A DNA stretch of 64,000 nt from Chelonoidis abingdonii. Taxonomy: Eukaryota > Chordata > Testudines > Testudinidae. Each line of letters opens with the position of its first letter. Position 1 is the stretch's first letter. This document shows, piece after piece, positions 35,440 to 46,943 of the stretch. The notes beneath the pieces are model-generated. The model saw nothing but the letters and a program-made list of their open reading frames with translations, searched no databases and was not told the origin of the DNA. The stretch spans positions 298,217,827-298,281,826 of the forward strand of contig NC_133770.1 of assembly GCF_003597395.2 (NCBI RefSeq). Direction: 5' to 3'. The translations under genes were made by a program, and so were the position numbers.

Positions 35440-35895
35440 GAAATGTGGTGGATGGAGACCAATCCTAGACCTTTTTGAAACCTAAACAAATTCTTCAAAC
35501 TGCAATGCTTCAGGATGGTTACGCTGTCCACTGTTATCCCAGAACTGGAACAGGGGGATTGATTCTCGGCCTTTGACCTCCAAGGCATGTACTTTCATTT
35601 CACAATACATCCTGCCCACAGACTTCATTATGGGAACCGACCACTATTGGTACAAGGTCCTGCCCTTCAGACTGTCGACAGCCCCTCGTGTATTCTCTAA
35701 GGTTGTTGCAGTAGTCATTGCCTCTCTATGTAAAAAGGACATTGTCATCTTTCCATACTTGAACGACTGTCTCCTCTAGGCCCCATCTGAAACTGACATC
35801 CTTCGCACCATCCATGTGACCACGAACCTTTTCTCAAGCCTCCGCCTTGAAATAAACCTGGAAAAATCTACATTAACGCCAGTGCAGAAATTGCA
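35440..35895 (+). pseudogene. DIRS reverse transcriptase remnant
   Basis: WRPILDLF at 35455-35480, then FRMVTLSTVIPELEQG in the next part, then VLPFRLSTAPRVFSKVVAVV and FPYLNDCLL at 35668-35779. This is the DIRS order RPILDL, VLPFGLSTAPRVF, YLDD. The catalytic YLDD reads YLND, and stops and frameshifts separate the blocks. Confidence 0.8.
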
Positions 35896-37440
35896 AGGCA
35901 AAAAAATCCCGCTTTTTGCCATATTTACAGCTCCAAATCAATGTTTTTGTCCACTATCAAGGAAAAAATACCCGTCACAGATTTAAAAAAAAAAAAAAAT
36001 AAAATCTGATATTCCATCCAACTTCACAGAATTCATGGTGCAATTGCATCAGTGTTCAGCAATCACAGAAAAAAATCTTTTTTCAAAACTTTGGATGCAT
36101 CAATTCAGAATTTAGGAATTGGCTTAATCTCTCTGTTGCATTGGAATTTGTCTCTTGCTGCAGGATGGCCAAATGGATCTGGACTGCTGGTCTATGAATC
36201 GGCATGCTTCTGATTGCTCAACGCTAAAACCCTACAACTCTGCATTATTATTTTCATATAATTGAATGTGTTTGACTTTTGTTATATAAATATTGAAAAC
36301 TTAAATGAGTCAGGACTTGTATAACTTCTTTGAGGACAATACCAGACCAAAATGTATAGACATTCTGATCAGCAATTTTATATAATATATTAGTATTTTA
36401 TGCCCACCAGAGTTTTATTTTTTATTCATACAATCCTAAATTTAATGTCTGGATCTACCTCCTTATGTAACCACAGCTAGTTTTCATTATGTAGTATTCC
36501 AAGTGTAATGTAGTATGCATTAATGAAACAGTTTTCAAAATAGAAAATGTCTTAAAGTAGGACAAACTATTTTTTCCCAAAGTGGTAAAAACTAGCTCTG
36601 GTAAACACCATGCCATCACTGCTACTATTTAATAATTAATTGTCTGACTGCTCCTGTAACATCCCAGAACTGAAAATGTAAATAGAAAAAATGCTTAAAA
36701 GTAAACACCAGTGTTATCTATCGAAAGTATATATAAAAAAGTTCTGCTATGTTGGCTTATAATTCAGTTTCAGGAAGAGACCCAGGTACCTAGTTGTCTG
36801 TAAAAAGCTATTGAATATGGCTCTTATCACATCAATGGTCTGTGGTGCTTTCAGAGTCATTTAACATAACCTGAGGCAGTTAAGAGACCTTTGCTTGGAT
36901 TTACTGAAAGTTTCAAATGCAGGGTGACGCCTGGCTTTCAAGTTATCAACCTGATCACAGGAGGATACTTTGTGGTGGTGGGGGAACCATAGTTCCTATC
37001 TTTTTGTCCCTTTGATACTGATTGTCAAAAAAAGGCAAAAAAATTATCACTTGCTTTTTCAGCGATGTTGGTTTTTTTTATTCTAACAGCTGTCTCTGAA
37101 GCAACTGGAACAATAGAAAACTTGGGTCTTAAGCTCTAGTTTGTCATATCTGCTTTGCCTCCCCCCAAGCCCCCCACTTTTGTGTCATTGTGCATCTAAG
37201 ACTTCTATGATTTAGAAAGCATGAAAAACCAAGAGACAAAGAACTACTGGGGATAAATTTTATCTTCAGCCCACAGCTGAATTGTTCCCTACTAGCTGCT
37301 TTGCCTAGTTTAGTTTTGAAATCTTCTAAACAAGAAGGTTTAGATATTATCATAATTGTACTAGTGAGACAGATGAGAATCCTTAAGTGTTCCCAACAGA
37401 CCTTCACAAGCCGGCTATTCCAAATGACATCTTGCTAAGA
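35896..37440. other. intron 10, AT-rich part
   Basis: Non-coding and AT-rich, with an A-tract at 35985-35999. Except for the repeat at 36640-36755, no family is recognised. Confidence 0.35.
36640..36755 (+). repeat. unclassified AT-rich dispersed repeat, copy 4 (3' part)
   Basis: TTGTCTGACTGCTCCTGTAA, AAAATGCTTAAAAGTAAACA and TGTTATCTATCGAAAG match the 3' third of the copy at 345-716. Confidence 0.55.
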
Positions 37441-37751
37441 TTTAGGGGGCCAGATCCACAGCTCATGTAAATTGGTGTGTGGCTCCATTGATTTCACTGG
37501 AGCTACATTAATTTACACCAGCTGGGAATCTGGCTCTATTGCTCTTCTCTACCAAGATGACAAGATGGCCCTATTAATTCTTACAAAAAATGGAAAATGT
37601 AGACATCAGTCTCTGCTCTTGTATATTCCCAGGATGCAGAGGTTAAATTTTAACATATCCACAGAAAGGTCCCTCTTTTCTTTCTCACAAAAGAGCAGTC
37701 TTCCTTGCCTCCTCTGTAGCTCATTGGGTTGTAACTTCAATACATTTAGAC

Positions 37752-37884
37752 TAGTGGTTTTCAACCTGTGGTCCGTGGACTCTTGGGGTTCTGCAGACTA
37801 TGTATAAGATCTCCAAATGGGTCCATACCTTGCATTTTAAATTTTGTAGGGGTCTGCAAATGAAAAAAGATTGAAAACCATTGA
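37752..37884. mobile_element. short hAT MITE
   Basis: Ends TAGTGGTTTTCAACCTGTGG and GATTGAAAACCATTG are inverted. The flanking 8-mers ATTTAGAC and TTTTAGAC differ by one base. Confidence 0.8.
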
Positions 37885-38604
37885 TTTTTAGACCAACCAT
37901 GTAAGATGTTATACCGCCTTGTCAGCAGCAGTCAGCACACCTTCATCTCCAGCTAAGTAATATTGGAGGCAGAAGTGCCAGCTCAGACGGTTGACTTTAG
38001 TTCTAGAACATGACCTAATGTTCTCTGGGGAGTAGAGGGAGATTCTGGTCCAATGTTAAGATTAATTAGAAAGCAACATAATTATCTGAGAACTTTTCAG
38101 GACATGCCTGGGCTTGTATATTTCTTAATTGCTATTATCTGTTGAGTAATCCTTTGATCACCAAATCCAGACAGACCATCCCTATGTGTTTCTGTACATG
38201 ACAGGAAAAAGCAGGAAGTCCATGATAGCACTTACAAAACCAAGTTCACTCCAGTGTCCGAGAATTCCAAATAGTGGTGTGTATTTTTAATATAGATTGA
38301 TCTGTTGGACAGAAAATGAAAAATACTTATTTTAATGAAGTTTTCTCCTAGTAGAGAACGGGGCCTAATGATACTTGTCTTGTCAACATCCTACAGCACA
38401 AATATTCACTTCTGAGAAACGTATTTATAGCATAGAATCTGGTATGTCAGGTTCTGATCTCTTACACCTGTGTAAATCCAGAGTAATTTACTGGACTATG
38501 TTGACATCATGTGTCTTTAAACTGGAACTGCCATAAGATTGTTAGCAAAAGAGTGTTTATTCCATGGTTTATCTCTGGCGACAGGTAGCTTCCTGACTCT
38601 GCAT

Positions 38605-38745
38605 CTGTGTTCATAAATTCAGTTTAAGGCCAGAAGGGAGTTTGGGACCTAGTCTGACCTGTATATAATTCAAGCGTCTAAAGCACACACAGTTACTCCT
38701 GTAAAGAGCCCAATAACTTGTTTGGCTACAGCAGATTTTAAATGA
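38605..38745 (-). mobile_element. CR1 3' fragment, antisense
   Basis: TTCATAAATTCAGTTTAAGG, CCAGAAGGGAGTTTGGGACC and TAGTCTGACCTGTATATAA: antisense CR1 3' end. Confidence 0.7.
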
Positions 38746-39171
38746 CACGTCCTAAATCATACCTGAACCCATGTTGGACTGAGCAATAGCCCTGCGTGGG
38801 GGCAGAGGGGGAACCCTATACCAATAAAGAACTGAATTGAAAACTCCATGTCATTGCCCAGGCCCACTGAGCACGACAACTCCTGTGAGACCTAGAGGTG
38901 AGGCCTGCATGTCCGTGATTGGTGCTACCTCCACTCAGCTCAAGATGGAGCACTTCATGTTTGGGCAGGTCTGTGCTGCATTTGGGAGCTGTGGTTGCAG
39001 CTGGTGTAGGCCCTCCTGACTTAGCTTTGATCGAGCTAGCTTGCCAAAAGTAGCAGTGAAGTTACTGGGACCGCTTTCTGCTGATCTGCTAGTGGCTTGG
39101 AGGGAATATAGTCCTGCATGAATGATCTGTCCTGTCAGTGACGGGTATATTATGGCATTTGTACTTTGTAG

Positions 39172-39366
39172 GCAAGGCTCATTTGAAAAAAGCTATCATG
39201 CGACACGAAGAAGCCATGAGGATCCATAGCCTGTGTAAGATCCTGAGGAAGATGGACATCCTCCAGGAGGTCCTCTCCTTCGCTCACAAGCGCTCGCTTA
39301 GCAAATACTCGGAAATTGATCACGAGGAAGACTTCTTTGAAACCGGAGATGCTTCTGACATTCATC
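39172..39366 (+). CDS. RHPN1: RHPN1 exon 11: end of BRO1
   Basis: Completes Gly, then KAHLKKAIMRHEEAMRIHSL, CKILRKMDILQEVLSFAHKR and on to HEEDFFETGDASDIH plus one base. GKAHLK.AI..EEA.R.H.LC..LR is the characteristic final BRO1 helix. Acceptor TTTGTAG, donor CATC|GTAAGT. It lies 10 kb downstream of exon 10, across the transposon-filled intron. Confidence 0.96.
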
Positions 39367-39464
39367 GTAAGTGTCATTTGAGGTATTGGAAGCTCTATTG
39401 ACTGTCTTCCTGAGGGTCTTTGATCCTTCAGGCTCCTCCTCCCTTAGTCCCTATAACAGGGTGT

Positions 39465-39718
39465 AAAAGAGAACTGGATAAATTCATGGAGGTTAAGTCC
39501 ATAAATGGCTATTAGCCAGGATGGGTAAGGAATGGTGTCCCTAGCCTCTGTTTGTCCAAGAGTGGAGATGGATGCCAGGAGAGAGATCACTTGATCATTC
39601 CCTGTTCTGTTCACTCCCTCTGGGGCACCTGGCATTGGCCACTGTCAGTAGACAGGATACTGGACTGGATGGACCTTTAGTCTGACCTAGTGTGGGTCAT
39701 TCTTATGTTCTTATGCAA
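39465..39718 (+). mobile_element. CR1 LINE 3' end
   Basis: GAACTGGATAAATTCATGGA, TGGCTATTAGCCAGGATGGG, CTGTTCTGTTCACTCCCTCT, GGCATTGGCCACTGTC and TTCTTATGTTCTTATG, the complete CR1 terminal block. It starts about 100 bases after exon 11. Confidence 0.92.
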
Positions 39719-39984
39719 GTCCTTTTCCGTGCTAAATTATCCCCTCTCAAATTAAATTGGCATGTGCACTTGCAGGAGCCATGTTGGGAGAGTTATTGCT
39801 CATTGATAATGTTCTAAAGTTGCAATTTTTTGTCTCAGACCCCGGTGACGGACAGGATATGAAAGCCTAGCCCTTTCCTCCACTCTGAAGAATGAGAGGA
39901 GAATTGGTATTTTTGTGGCACTACTAATCCAAGAAATTTGATTCACTTCATCAACATTAAGCTACATTTCTTCCATCTACCCCA

Positions 39985-40110
39985 CCCCCTAAGTGGGTAT
40001 GGAAAGTATTTTACAAAGGAGGGGGAACTGCAGCACAAAGAAGGGACGTGACTTGCCCAGGATCACACAGCAAGCTGGTGGCAGAGTTAGGATTAGACCC
40101 AGAACACCCA
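39985..40110 (-). repeat. MIR-type CORE-SINE, antisense
   Basis: GGGGGAACTGCAGCACAAAG, GACTTGCCCAGGATCACACA, GCAAGCTGGTGGCAGAGTTA: the reverse complement of the MIR head. Confidence 0.75.
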
Positions 40111-40329
40111 GATCAGGTGGTTTGTTTAATATGTTCTGGTATTATGCAGCAATTTCCTGAAGTGCAGTTATGTGGTGATGCAAATTGTGGGCCAAGCCAT
40201 CAGATGGAGTAACTGGCCTGGCTCCATTGATTTACACCAGCTGGGAGTCTGGGCCTGTTATGTTGGTCTGTCACCTGAGCAGGGTTGGGCTTTTTCTGAT
40301 GAATACACTGCTGTCCTGACACTACTAAT

Positions 40330-40490
40330 CATGGGAGACGAGTCATAGACCAGATCCCCATTGTCTAGGTGCTCTGCAAACACATATCAAAAAGATAGTG
40401 CCTGCCCCAAAGAGCTTATAATCTGAGCATAAGGCAAGAGGCAACAAACAGATGGATGCAGACAGGTGGGGAGGTACAAGGAATGGTCAG
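40330..40490 (-). repeat. SINE tail, antisense
   Basis: CCCATTGTCTAGGTGCTCTG, TGCCCCAAAGAGCTTATAAT and AAGGCAAGAGGCAACAAACA, complementary to the tail at 11480-11560. Confidence 0.65.
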
Positions 40491-40595
40491 CATGAGAGGC
40501 TGAGTCTGCCTGGCCACTGGATACATACATGAGCAACAGCTGCTGGTTCATTCATGCAACAATGGAACGTCTTTGTTTTTTTCTTTAACTCTTAG

Positions 40596-40672
40596 CCAAA
40601 ACGAATCAGAGACCAGAAATAAAATCTCCCAACTTCTCCCAGGTGAAGGTGACGGACATCTTCCATAGACTG
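40596..40672 (+). CDS. RHPN1: RHPN1 exon 12: BRO1-PDZ linker
   Basis: Completes a Pro codon and reads KTNQRPEIKSPNFSQVKVTD then IFHRL, ending in phase 0. Matches the rhophilin linker PKT.Q.PE...P..S...K..DIFHRLGPLSVFSA that continues in the next exon. Acceptor CTTAG, donor CTG|GTATGT. Too short to appear as an ordinary open frame. Confidence 0.94.
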
Positions 40673-40863
40673 GTATGTAACAGTGATGACAGGAAACAGG
40701 CCAGCGCCTGGTGCCTATCAAAACTAACAGTGAAATTGCTCTGAGGCCAAGCGATGGGGGGACCATTGAATGCAGCATCTAGAAGCTTCTGGCTGGTGCT
40801 CTGAGCAGCCCCAAGAACCTGAGAGCTAGTCCAGGTGACAGTGTCGCTACAGGCAGCCTGTCT

Positions 40864-41115
40864 AAGGGTACATCTACACTCGAGCTGAAGCTGTAATTTC
40901 CAGCTCAGGTAGACCCATGCATGCTAGCGTGCTGAGAACAGCAGTGTAGCTGCAGCAGCCCAGGTAAGTAGGCAGGGTACTGAGTGGGATTGTGCTTGGG
41001 GCAGCTAGCCCGTCCCGCCAGCTGGTGCAGCTGCATCTCCACTACGATGTTGGCTGGATCAGGCCTATGTCTGCCCAAGCTGGAAATCATCCTCAGCCTG
41101 AGTGCAGACCAACCC
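40864..41115 (+). mobile_element. hAT-like MITE family C
   Basis: Ends TAAGGGTACATCTACACTCG and CAGACCAACCCTAA. The interior GCTAGCGTGCTGAGAACAGC and GCAGCTAGCCCGTCCCGCCA form a long imperfect palindrome. Confidence 0.65.
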
Positions 41116-41299
41116 TAATGCAAAACCAGTAGGTGGCACATGGCTTCATTCTCTTTGGTATGTTATCTCCTCCTTTTATGTCTTGGGTTGTAGAGGATTT
41201 TCTATAGCAAAAGCGAACACGGCCCAGTGCGGGCTGCGAGCAGTTTTGCCATATGCAGTTGTCTCAGCTTTGTGGAAGTGAGTCTCTTAATTATTTTTT

Positions 41300-41445
41300 T
41301 ACTAGTCCCAGCCAGGGACCAGGATCCCATTGTGCTAGGTGCTGTACAAACCAAGACAGGACCAAAAGACAATCCTTACCCAACGAGCTGACCATCTAAG
41401 TACAAGGCAAGAGACAATAAGTGGACAGACAGATGCAGTCACAGG
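41300..41445 (-). repeat. SINE tail, antisense
   Basis: GGATCCCATTGTGCTAGGTG, CTGTACAAACCAAGACAGGA and AAGGCAAGAGACAATAAGTG, same family as 40330-40490. Confidence 0.65.
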
Positions 41446-41942
41446 GGAAGCTGACAAAGCCAGCTCAGTGCATCCTGCCATAGAAATTAATGGAGATGCT
41501 TGAGCCTTTGTCACCTCTCCTTGTGCTGACTCTTCATCCAGGGAACTAAGTGGTGCTGATGCTGCTTCCAGGCTTCAAAAGGCACCTTCACTGGCAAAGG
41601 GGAGAGTATGATTTAAAATGAGACAAAAGCTGCCCACAGATCCATGTCACCAGCAAGCCAATGTGACACTAGATGGAGCCTGTGTGGATGTCAGCCAACA
41701 TGCTAGCTTCTCAGACTGGTTGCAGAAGGCGTCCCATTGATTGACGGAAGGCTCTTGGTGTAAGTAGTGGCCAGCAGCAGTTTTGCCAGTGGGGCGGGTA
41801 CTTCCCAGCTCAGGGGAACAAAATGCTTAATGTCAGCCTCGCCTTCGTCCCTAATCTGATCCCATTTGCAGCTGTGAATTGAGTAGCATAGCGTGGCCAG
41901 CTTCCAGTGGAACAATTTGTGCAGGGTGCCCAGGCTGTGTGC

Positions 41943-44109
41943 AGTATCAGAGGGGGAGCCGTGTTAGTCTGGATCTGTAAAAGCAGCAAAGAGTCCTGTG
42001 GCACCTTATAGACTAACAGACGTTTTGGAGCATGAGCTTTCGTGGGTGAATACCCACTTCGTTGGGTACATGTAGTGGAAATTTCCAGGGGCAGATGTCA
42101 CTAACAATCTGACTCAGCACAAAACAGCTAGACGATAACAATGAGTTAGTCTCCAAATTCAGACGGAGACGAATGAAAGGCGTCAGTGCTATCGTTCTAG
42201 GCAGTTGAGGTGGTGAAAACCCAAGTAGAGAGAAACTGGTCTTCTGAATGGCCAAGCCATCAAGTCTGTTTAAATCCGTAGCTTGAGTGGTGGTACAAAT
42301 GTTGGCTAGATTGAACTGAGCTCAACACAGTTTCTCTTTGAAGTCTGGTTGAAGTGTTTTTGAGCTGCATGGAACGGAGTGACTCACTTTAACGGCTCTG
42401 TTCCAGCGAACGACTGAGAGAGCGTGATCGTCCTACAGGTTTTTGTATATTGCCATTACCTAATTCATCTGAGTTAGGTGTCTCATTTACGCGTTTCCAG
42501 ACGGACAGTCAGTTACGCCCACCACAAGCAGAGGGCTATTGCGCAATTGATGGCGAATTAATAACTATATATTGGTTGGACATGCAGTGAATGAACGCAA
42601 AGTGTGGTTGATGTGTTGCTTGTTTAATGGGAGTTAGGACCTAGTGCACTGAATTCGTCGCGGTATATCGAATAATGTATGAATGCAGAGTTGTGGCATC
42701 AGAGGGGGTGCATGATTGATTCCTGAGTTAGAGTTACTAATGGCAGGTGTGCAATTACTGGTGGAGAATTGCGTCGGGTTGGCAGGAGTGTCTGTGGGTG
42801 AGGACTGGCCTGCCACCCAATGGCTGTGAAAAGCGTGGAGTCACTAAATGCGTCGCGAGGGAGGTTGTTAGATGGGTCGCGAGATGATCGTCTGGTGAGG
42901 AGCGAGTCTTGCTGGGGGACTGTATGTGCTGCGGACTCCAGTGGAGTCCGTTGGTTTCTTTCTTCTGGGTTTGTCTTGGCAGTAGGAAGCTTCTGTACAC
43001 GTCTGTCTGTTGAGCTGTTCTGATTTCCTATGCGGGTATTGTGTTTGAGATGCTGGTGGAGATTTTGGTATAGGTGTTGGTCTCTGTCGACGGGGTTGCG
43101 AGGCAGATGCGTTGTACCTCAGTGCTTGGCTGTAGACCAATATGGACATCGTGTATGGTGTGCCCAGAATGGAAGCTGGAGCAGAAGGTAGGCAAGAGCG
43201 GTCGTAGGGTTTTGCGGTATAGGTGGGTGTTAATGGTGAACCATCCACCTTATATATGACACACTGAGGGTACTCTAGAGAACTGGAACCTCACGCGCTA
43301 GGATTGGTCGCGAGCGATGTAGTGATGGCAGCGGTAGAAAGCTGTTGAGAATCATGGTGAATTTTTCCAGAGTCCTTTCCCTTGGTCCAGATAATGGAGA
43401 TTAAAATAAATCCAGTGGTTGACGTAGGTAGAGAAGGAGGCCATGAACAGGGACGAGAGCTGAGGAAGCATTGTTCCAGGTCAGCCATAAAAATATTGGC
43501 ATATTGTGGGGCCATGCAGGTGCCCATAGCAGTGCCACTGGTCTGGATATATATATTGTCACCAAATTTGAAATAATTGTGTGTGAGGATAAAGTCACAG
43601 AGCACAGCAACCAGTTGTGCTGTGGCATCATCAGGGATACTATTCCTGACAGCTTGTATTCCTTCTGTGTGTGGGATGTTTGTGTAGAGAAACTCTACAT
43701 CCATGGTGGGTAGGATGGTGTTTTCTGGAAGGTCACCAATGCATTGTAGTTTTCTCAGGAAATCAGTGGTGTCACGGAGATAGCTGGGAGTGCTGGTGGC
43801 ATAGGGTCGAAGTAGAGAGTCCACATATCCAGACAGTCCTTCAGTGAGAATGACAATGCCCGAGATGATGGGGCATCCAGGATTTCCGGGTTTGTGGATC
43901 TTGGGTAGTAGATAGAATAACCCTGGTCGGGGCTCTAAGGGTATGTTGATTTGTTCCGGTGTTAGTGTAGGGAGTGTCCTGAGTAGATGATGCAGTTTTA
44001 GTGTATTCCTCAGTGGGATCTGTGGATGTGTGCAGCATACAGCTTCCAGGGGGGCTTCAGCGTAGCAGAATATTACAGGCATCTGCGCTCTGGACAGCTT
44101 GACAGCCAC
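41943..44109 (-). mobile_element. decayed Penelope-like retroelement, 5'-truncated
   Basis: Penelope-like elements encode a telomerase-related reverse transcriptase and usually a GIY-YIG endonuclease. On the minus strand the RT region (44109-43291) is followed by a broken linker with LVYSQALRYN and LGGRPVLTHR, then a barely recognisable endonuclease region at about 42.25-42.7 kb, and finally the 3' terminal block shared with 5746-5875. It lies antisense in RHPN1 intron 12. Frameshifts separate every domain. Confidence 0.88.
43291..44109 (-). pseudogene. Penelope-like reverse transcriptase fragment
   Basis: A 272-codon open frame. Seen in order: PRPGLFYLLPKIHKPGNPGC (palm entry), TMDVEFLYTNIPHTEG (motif A; the family has MDV.SLYTNIPH) and QTSGTAMGTCMAPQYANIFM (motif B), followed by a frame shift. 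The catalytic YxDD motif C is not in this frame. The start codon is an accident of the frame; the real N-terminus is lost. Confidence 0.9.
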
Positions 44110-44535
44110 AGCAGAGGAACCAGGGACATTTGCAAAGGTGCCCTGAAGTAAGTCCCAGTCCTGCTCTTGCTGAAATTGAGGGAAGCTTTGCCATTGCTTT
44201 CACTGGCAGTAGGATCTGACTCTAAGGATGAAATCCATCTCTGTGCAGAGGGTTGGCACTGTGCCCCGTTTCGGGCCCATAGCTAGCTAGATTGCGGTTC
44301 CTAGACTAGAGTCTTGAGCTAGGGCCTGCCTCCCCCCCCTCCCTCCAGTGCTGGGACTTTGATCTCAAGGGAGGGAGTTGAAGAGTCCGTTCCATGTACT
44401 AATGGTAAGTAGGTCTGGCTCTTTGTTTTCTTCTAATTTTGGCCGAAGGACTGAATCTAACCGCAGACGTTCTTTTAACTGACAGAAGCTCCCAGTTTCT
44501 GGCAACTGCTCTCGATGGCTAGATCTTGCGCTGCC

Positions 44536-44549
44536 CCCCCCCCCCCCCC
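44536..44549. repeat. poly-C tract
   Basis: Homopolymer C run in intron 12. Confidence 0.9.
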
Positions 44550-44871
44550 GTCCCCTCCCAACGCACGTGCAAGAAATGGATTGAATAGTGTGGAATGGGT
44601 TGAATGTCATTTGGTTAATTATTGCCAACCCCAAAATACCTCCCTGGCTTTTGGACAACTGAATGTTTGCAGTTGCTCTGACATCTAGTCAGTGTAAACG
44701 CTGCTTGGGGGGCACAAACCAGGATTGTCTGCGGAGCACAAATGATCCAGTTTCGTGCTTCCTTGGACAATGAGTCAAAGTCAGTGGGATCTCTGTGAGC
44801 CAGAGGACTAGGCCTGGACTCTCGAGAGGCCCGCTGCACTGAAACACATTGTCCTATGTCTGTTTATCCAG

Positions 44872-45018
44872 GGGCCTCTGTCAGTTTTTTCAGCCAAAAA
44901 CAAGTGGTGCCCTGCACGGCGAGTTCATCTGGCCAGAGGAGAAAATGGCTTTGGGTTGACGCTCCGAGGGGATTCCCCTGTCCTGATTGCGGGAGTGATA
45001 CCTGGGGGCTGTGCATCC
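44872..45018 (+). CDS. RHPN1: RHPN1 exon 13: first half of PDZ domain
   Basis: Exactly 49 codons: GPLSVFSAKNKWCPARRVHL, ARGENGFGLTLRGDSPVLIA and GVIPGGCAS. GFGLTLRG is the carboxylate-binding loop and beta-B strand of the PDZ domain, and VLIAGVIPGGCAS continues into the following strands. Acceptor ATCCAG, donor TCC|GTAAGT. No long open frame covers it, so it is easily missed. Confidence 0.96.
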
Positions 45019-45599
45019 GTAAGTAGCTAGTGCTTCCCTCATCCCCACTAGCCTCACTGGAGAGACAGACAGGGTTAGTAGCAGCACCTCTGATTCAGAG
45101 GGCCTGGCATTTCTCTGTGTGAGACCATGTTCTCAGCTGCTAATAACTTGGACCAAACTGGAACCATTTGGGTTGATATTTCCTATGCTGAGTGTCAGTC
45201 TCAGACTGAATCCCCCATCCCTGCTCCTCCCCCCAAAAAATAATAAATTCATCCCTTTTGAGGATGAGCTGAGAGAAAATGCTTTGATTTGCCTACATTA
45301 AAAAATTCTGGAGACTTTTTTTTTTTTTTCTTCGGGAAGCTTTTGCACCTCCATGCTTTGGAGCAGACACTTGAAATTTGGCAGGGGGTTGACCTTTGCA
45401 TCTTTTGTCATCCTCATGAAAGTCCTCCTAAATCTGGCTGAGTTACAAGTCTCTGAAAAATCCTATTTGGCACATGGTCAATAGAGACTCACTAGAATGT
45501 CACTGCATCATTCCCCAAAGATGCTGTATGCATTAAGCATGCTCTAGCGCCCAGGGCTAGTGGGACTTTCCCCGCGGTTATTGGCTACTCCAGGCCGTG

Positions 45600-46260
45600 C
45601 TAGATCCAGACACCAGAACTGAGAGCAAGGAGACTCTCTCCTGTGTTCAGTGCCACCCCAGGTACTGTGCCAGCAGTGAGAAGGAGGGCAGCAACCTGAT
45701 TGGAATGCAGAGGGGACCAGAACTGGACCCAGGCAATGGGGGAGTAGATCCGGGCAAGGAGTCTTGGGGATGGGAAGACACTTGGACTGGAGGCTGGCAT
45801 GGTGGAGTGTGGGAAGGGAAATTGGACAGGCAGCAGAGATTGGGACTGGCTGGACAAGGGGACTGGAAGCTGGGGATGGGACAGAGAAGACTGGGAACTG
45901 GTGAGGGGGAGGAGAGGGAGACTTATCTGATGTGGAGCCAAGAGGTGGGGGGCAGGAGATGTATTGAAGCTGACTGGGCAAAGAGACTGGGACAGGGAGC
46001 TTGGAGAGGGGGCCAGAGATACGGAGATTGGACGAGGGGCCAGGGAGGGAGATTGGAAACATGAACAGAGGATGGCTGGGGGTGGAGGGATGGACCTGGG
46101 AATGGCTGGGAAAGGAATTTAGTCTGGGAGTGGAGTAGGGGTGGGGAAGGAACAGAACAGATTGAAAGGGAAGGGCCATAAGGGGTCAAGCTTTGGTGGG
46201 AAAGGGCAGAAGAGCTGCTCAAAGGAAAAGCCTTCCAGAGGGCTGGGGTTGGGGGGGAAA
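45600..46260. repeat. purine-rich degenerate minisatellite in intron 13
   Basis: About 650 bases dominated by G and A on the + strand, with recurring phrases such as GGGACTGG, GGGACAGG, GAGATTGG and GGGGATGGGA at irregular spacing. Pro/Ser-rich antisense frames here are by-products of the composition. Many G-triplets give G-quadruplex potential (inference). Confidence 0.6.
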
Positions 46261-46344
46261 CATAGGAAGACCCACAGAAATAGGCATGGGAGAAGAGCAT
46301 TTATCTACTGGATCTTTTAATAGGGTATTTGAAAGACCAGACTG

Positions 46345-46560
46345 GTAACCAGTAATGTTCTGTGTGTTCACTACTAGTCTCATCTGGTGCCCATTGTACC
46401 AGTGGGAGTCTTTCCATTGACTTCACTGAGCATTGGATTGAGCTCTGTGACCCCAGTCCAGTAAGGCACTTAAGCATGTGCTTTGCTTTAAGCTCTGTTG
46501 AAGTAGATGGAAACTACTCGTAGTTTAAGTGCTTTGCTGGCTCAGACCTACCCCAGATCT
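46345..46560. repeat. ancient sauropsid repeat fragment
   Basis: CATTGACTTCACTGAGC and AAGGCACTTAAGCATGTGCT are phrases that recur at 50490-50580 in another arrangement. Unclassified and old. Confidence 0.35.
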
Positions 46561-46784
46561 TGCAGAAGTAGTCTCCTTTAATGCCTCTGCAAATGGTTAA
46601 ACAGGCAGAGCATTTTCCTAGGAACATCTCCATGCTTCCGATAGTGCAGCCGGAGTCCTAGGGTCATGCTGTATTGAACTTCGGGGAAGGAAATGCTGAG
46701 TCTCTGCTAGTTCCTGAAAGAGGGGTTCTGTAGCCATGCTGGGACATTACAGGCTCCATTTGGCCTTTGTTTGCTGTCTTGCAG

Positions 46785-46943
46785 GAAGCCGGGCTAAAGG
46801 AAGGAGACTACATAGTCTCTGTGAACAGCGAGGACTGCAAGTGGTCCAAGCATGCTGAGGTGGTGCAGCTGCTGAAGAGCGTCCGGGAAGAGGGTGTAGA
46901 CATTGGCGTGGTAACCCTGCAGAGTTCCAGTGGACAGACCGTT
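46785..46943 (+). CDS. RHPN1: RHPN1 exon 14: second half of PDZ domain
   Basis: 53 codons: EAGLKEGDYIVSVNSEDCKW, SKHAEVVQLLKSVREEGVDI and GVVTLQSSSGQTV. AGLKEGDYIVSVN is the canonical PDZ turn, and KHAEVVQLLK is the alpha-B helix lining the ligand groove. Acceptor TTGCAG, donor GTT|GTAATT. Read-through of the donor would give a stop within about 30 bases. Confidence 0.96.

Larger units (their letters stand above)
31330..35895 (+). mobile_element. decayed DIRS-like retrotransposon, interrupted by an LTR-type insertion
   Basis: DIRS elements are tyrosine-recombinase retrotransposons abundant in turtles. The start is placed where GAGTGTTCCACC-type 5' sequence begins. A gag-like region lies at about 32.5-33.65 kb and continues after the insertion at 34.55-35.1 kb (SLHSLKDSR block). 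The reverse transcriptase lies at about 35.44-35.9 kb. Frames are broken throughout and the recombinase part is absent, so the element is dead. The boundaries are approximate, and 31.6-32.05 kb may be yet another inserted piece. Confidence 0.7.

Noticed and set aside
45544..46300. Long Pro/Ser-rich antisense open frames (up to 211 residues)
   Set aside because: They arise from the purine-rich minisatellite in intron 13; no domain, splice context or start context.
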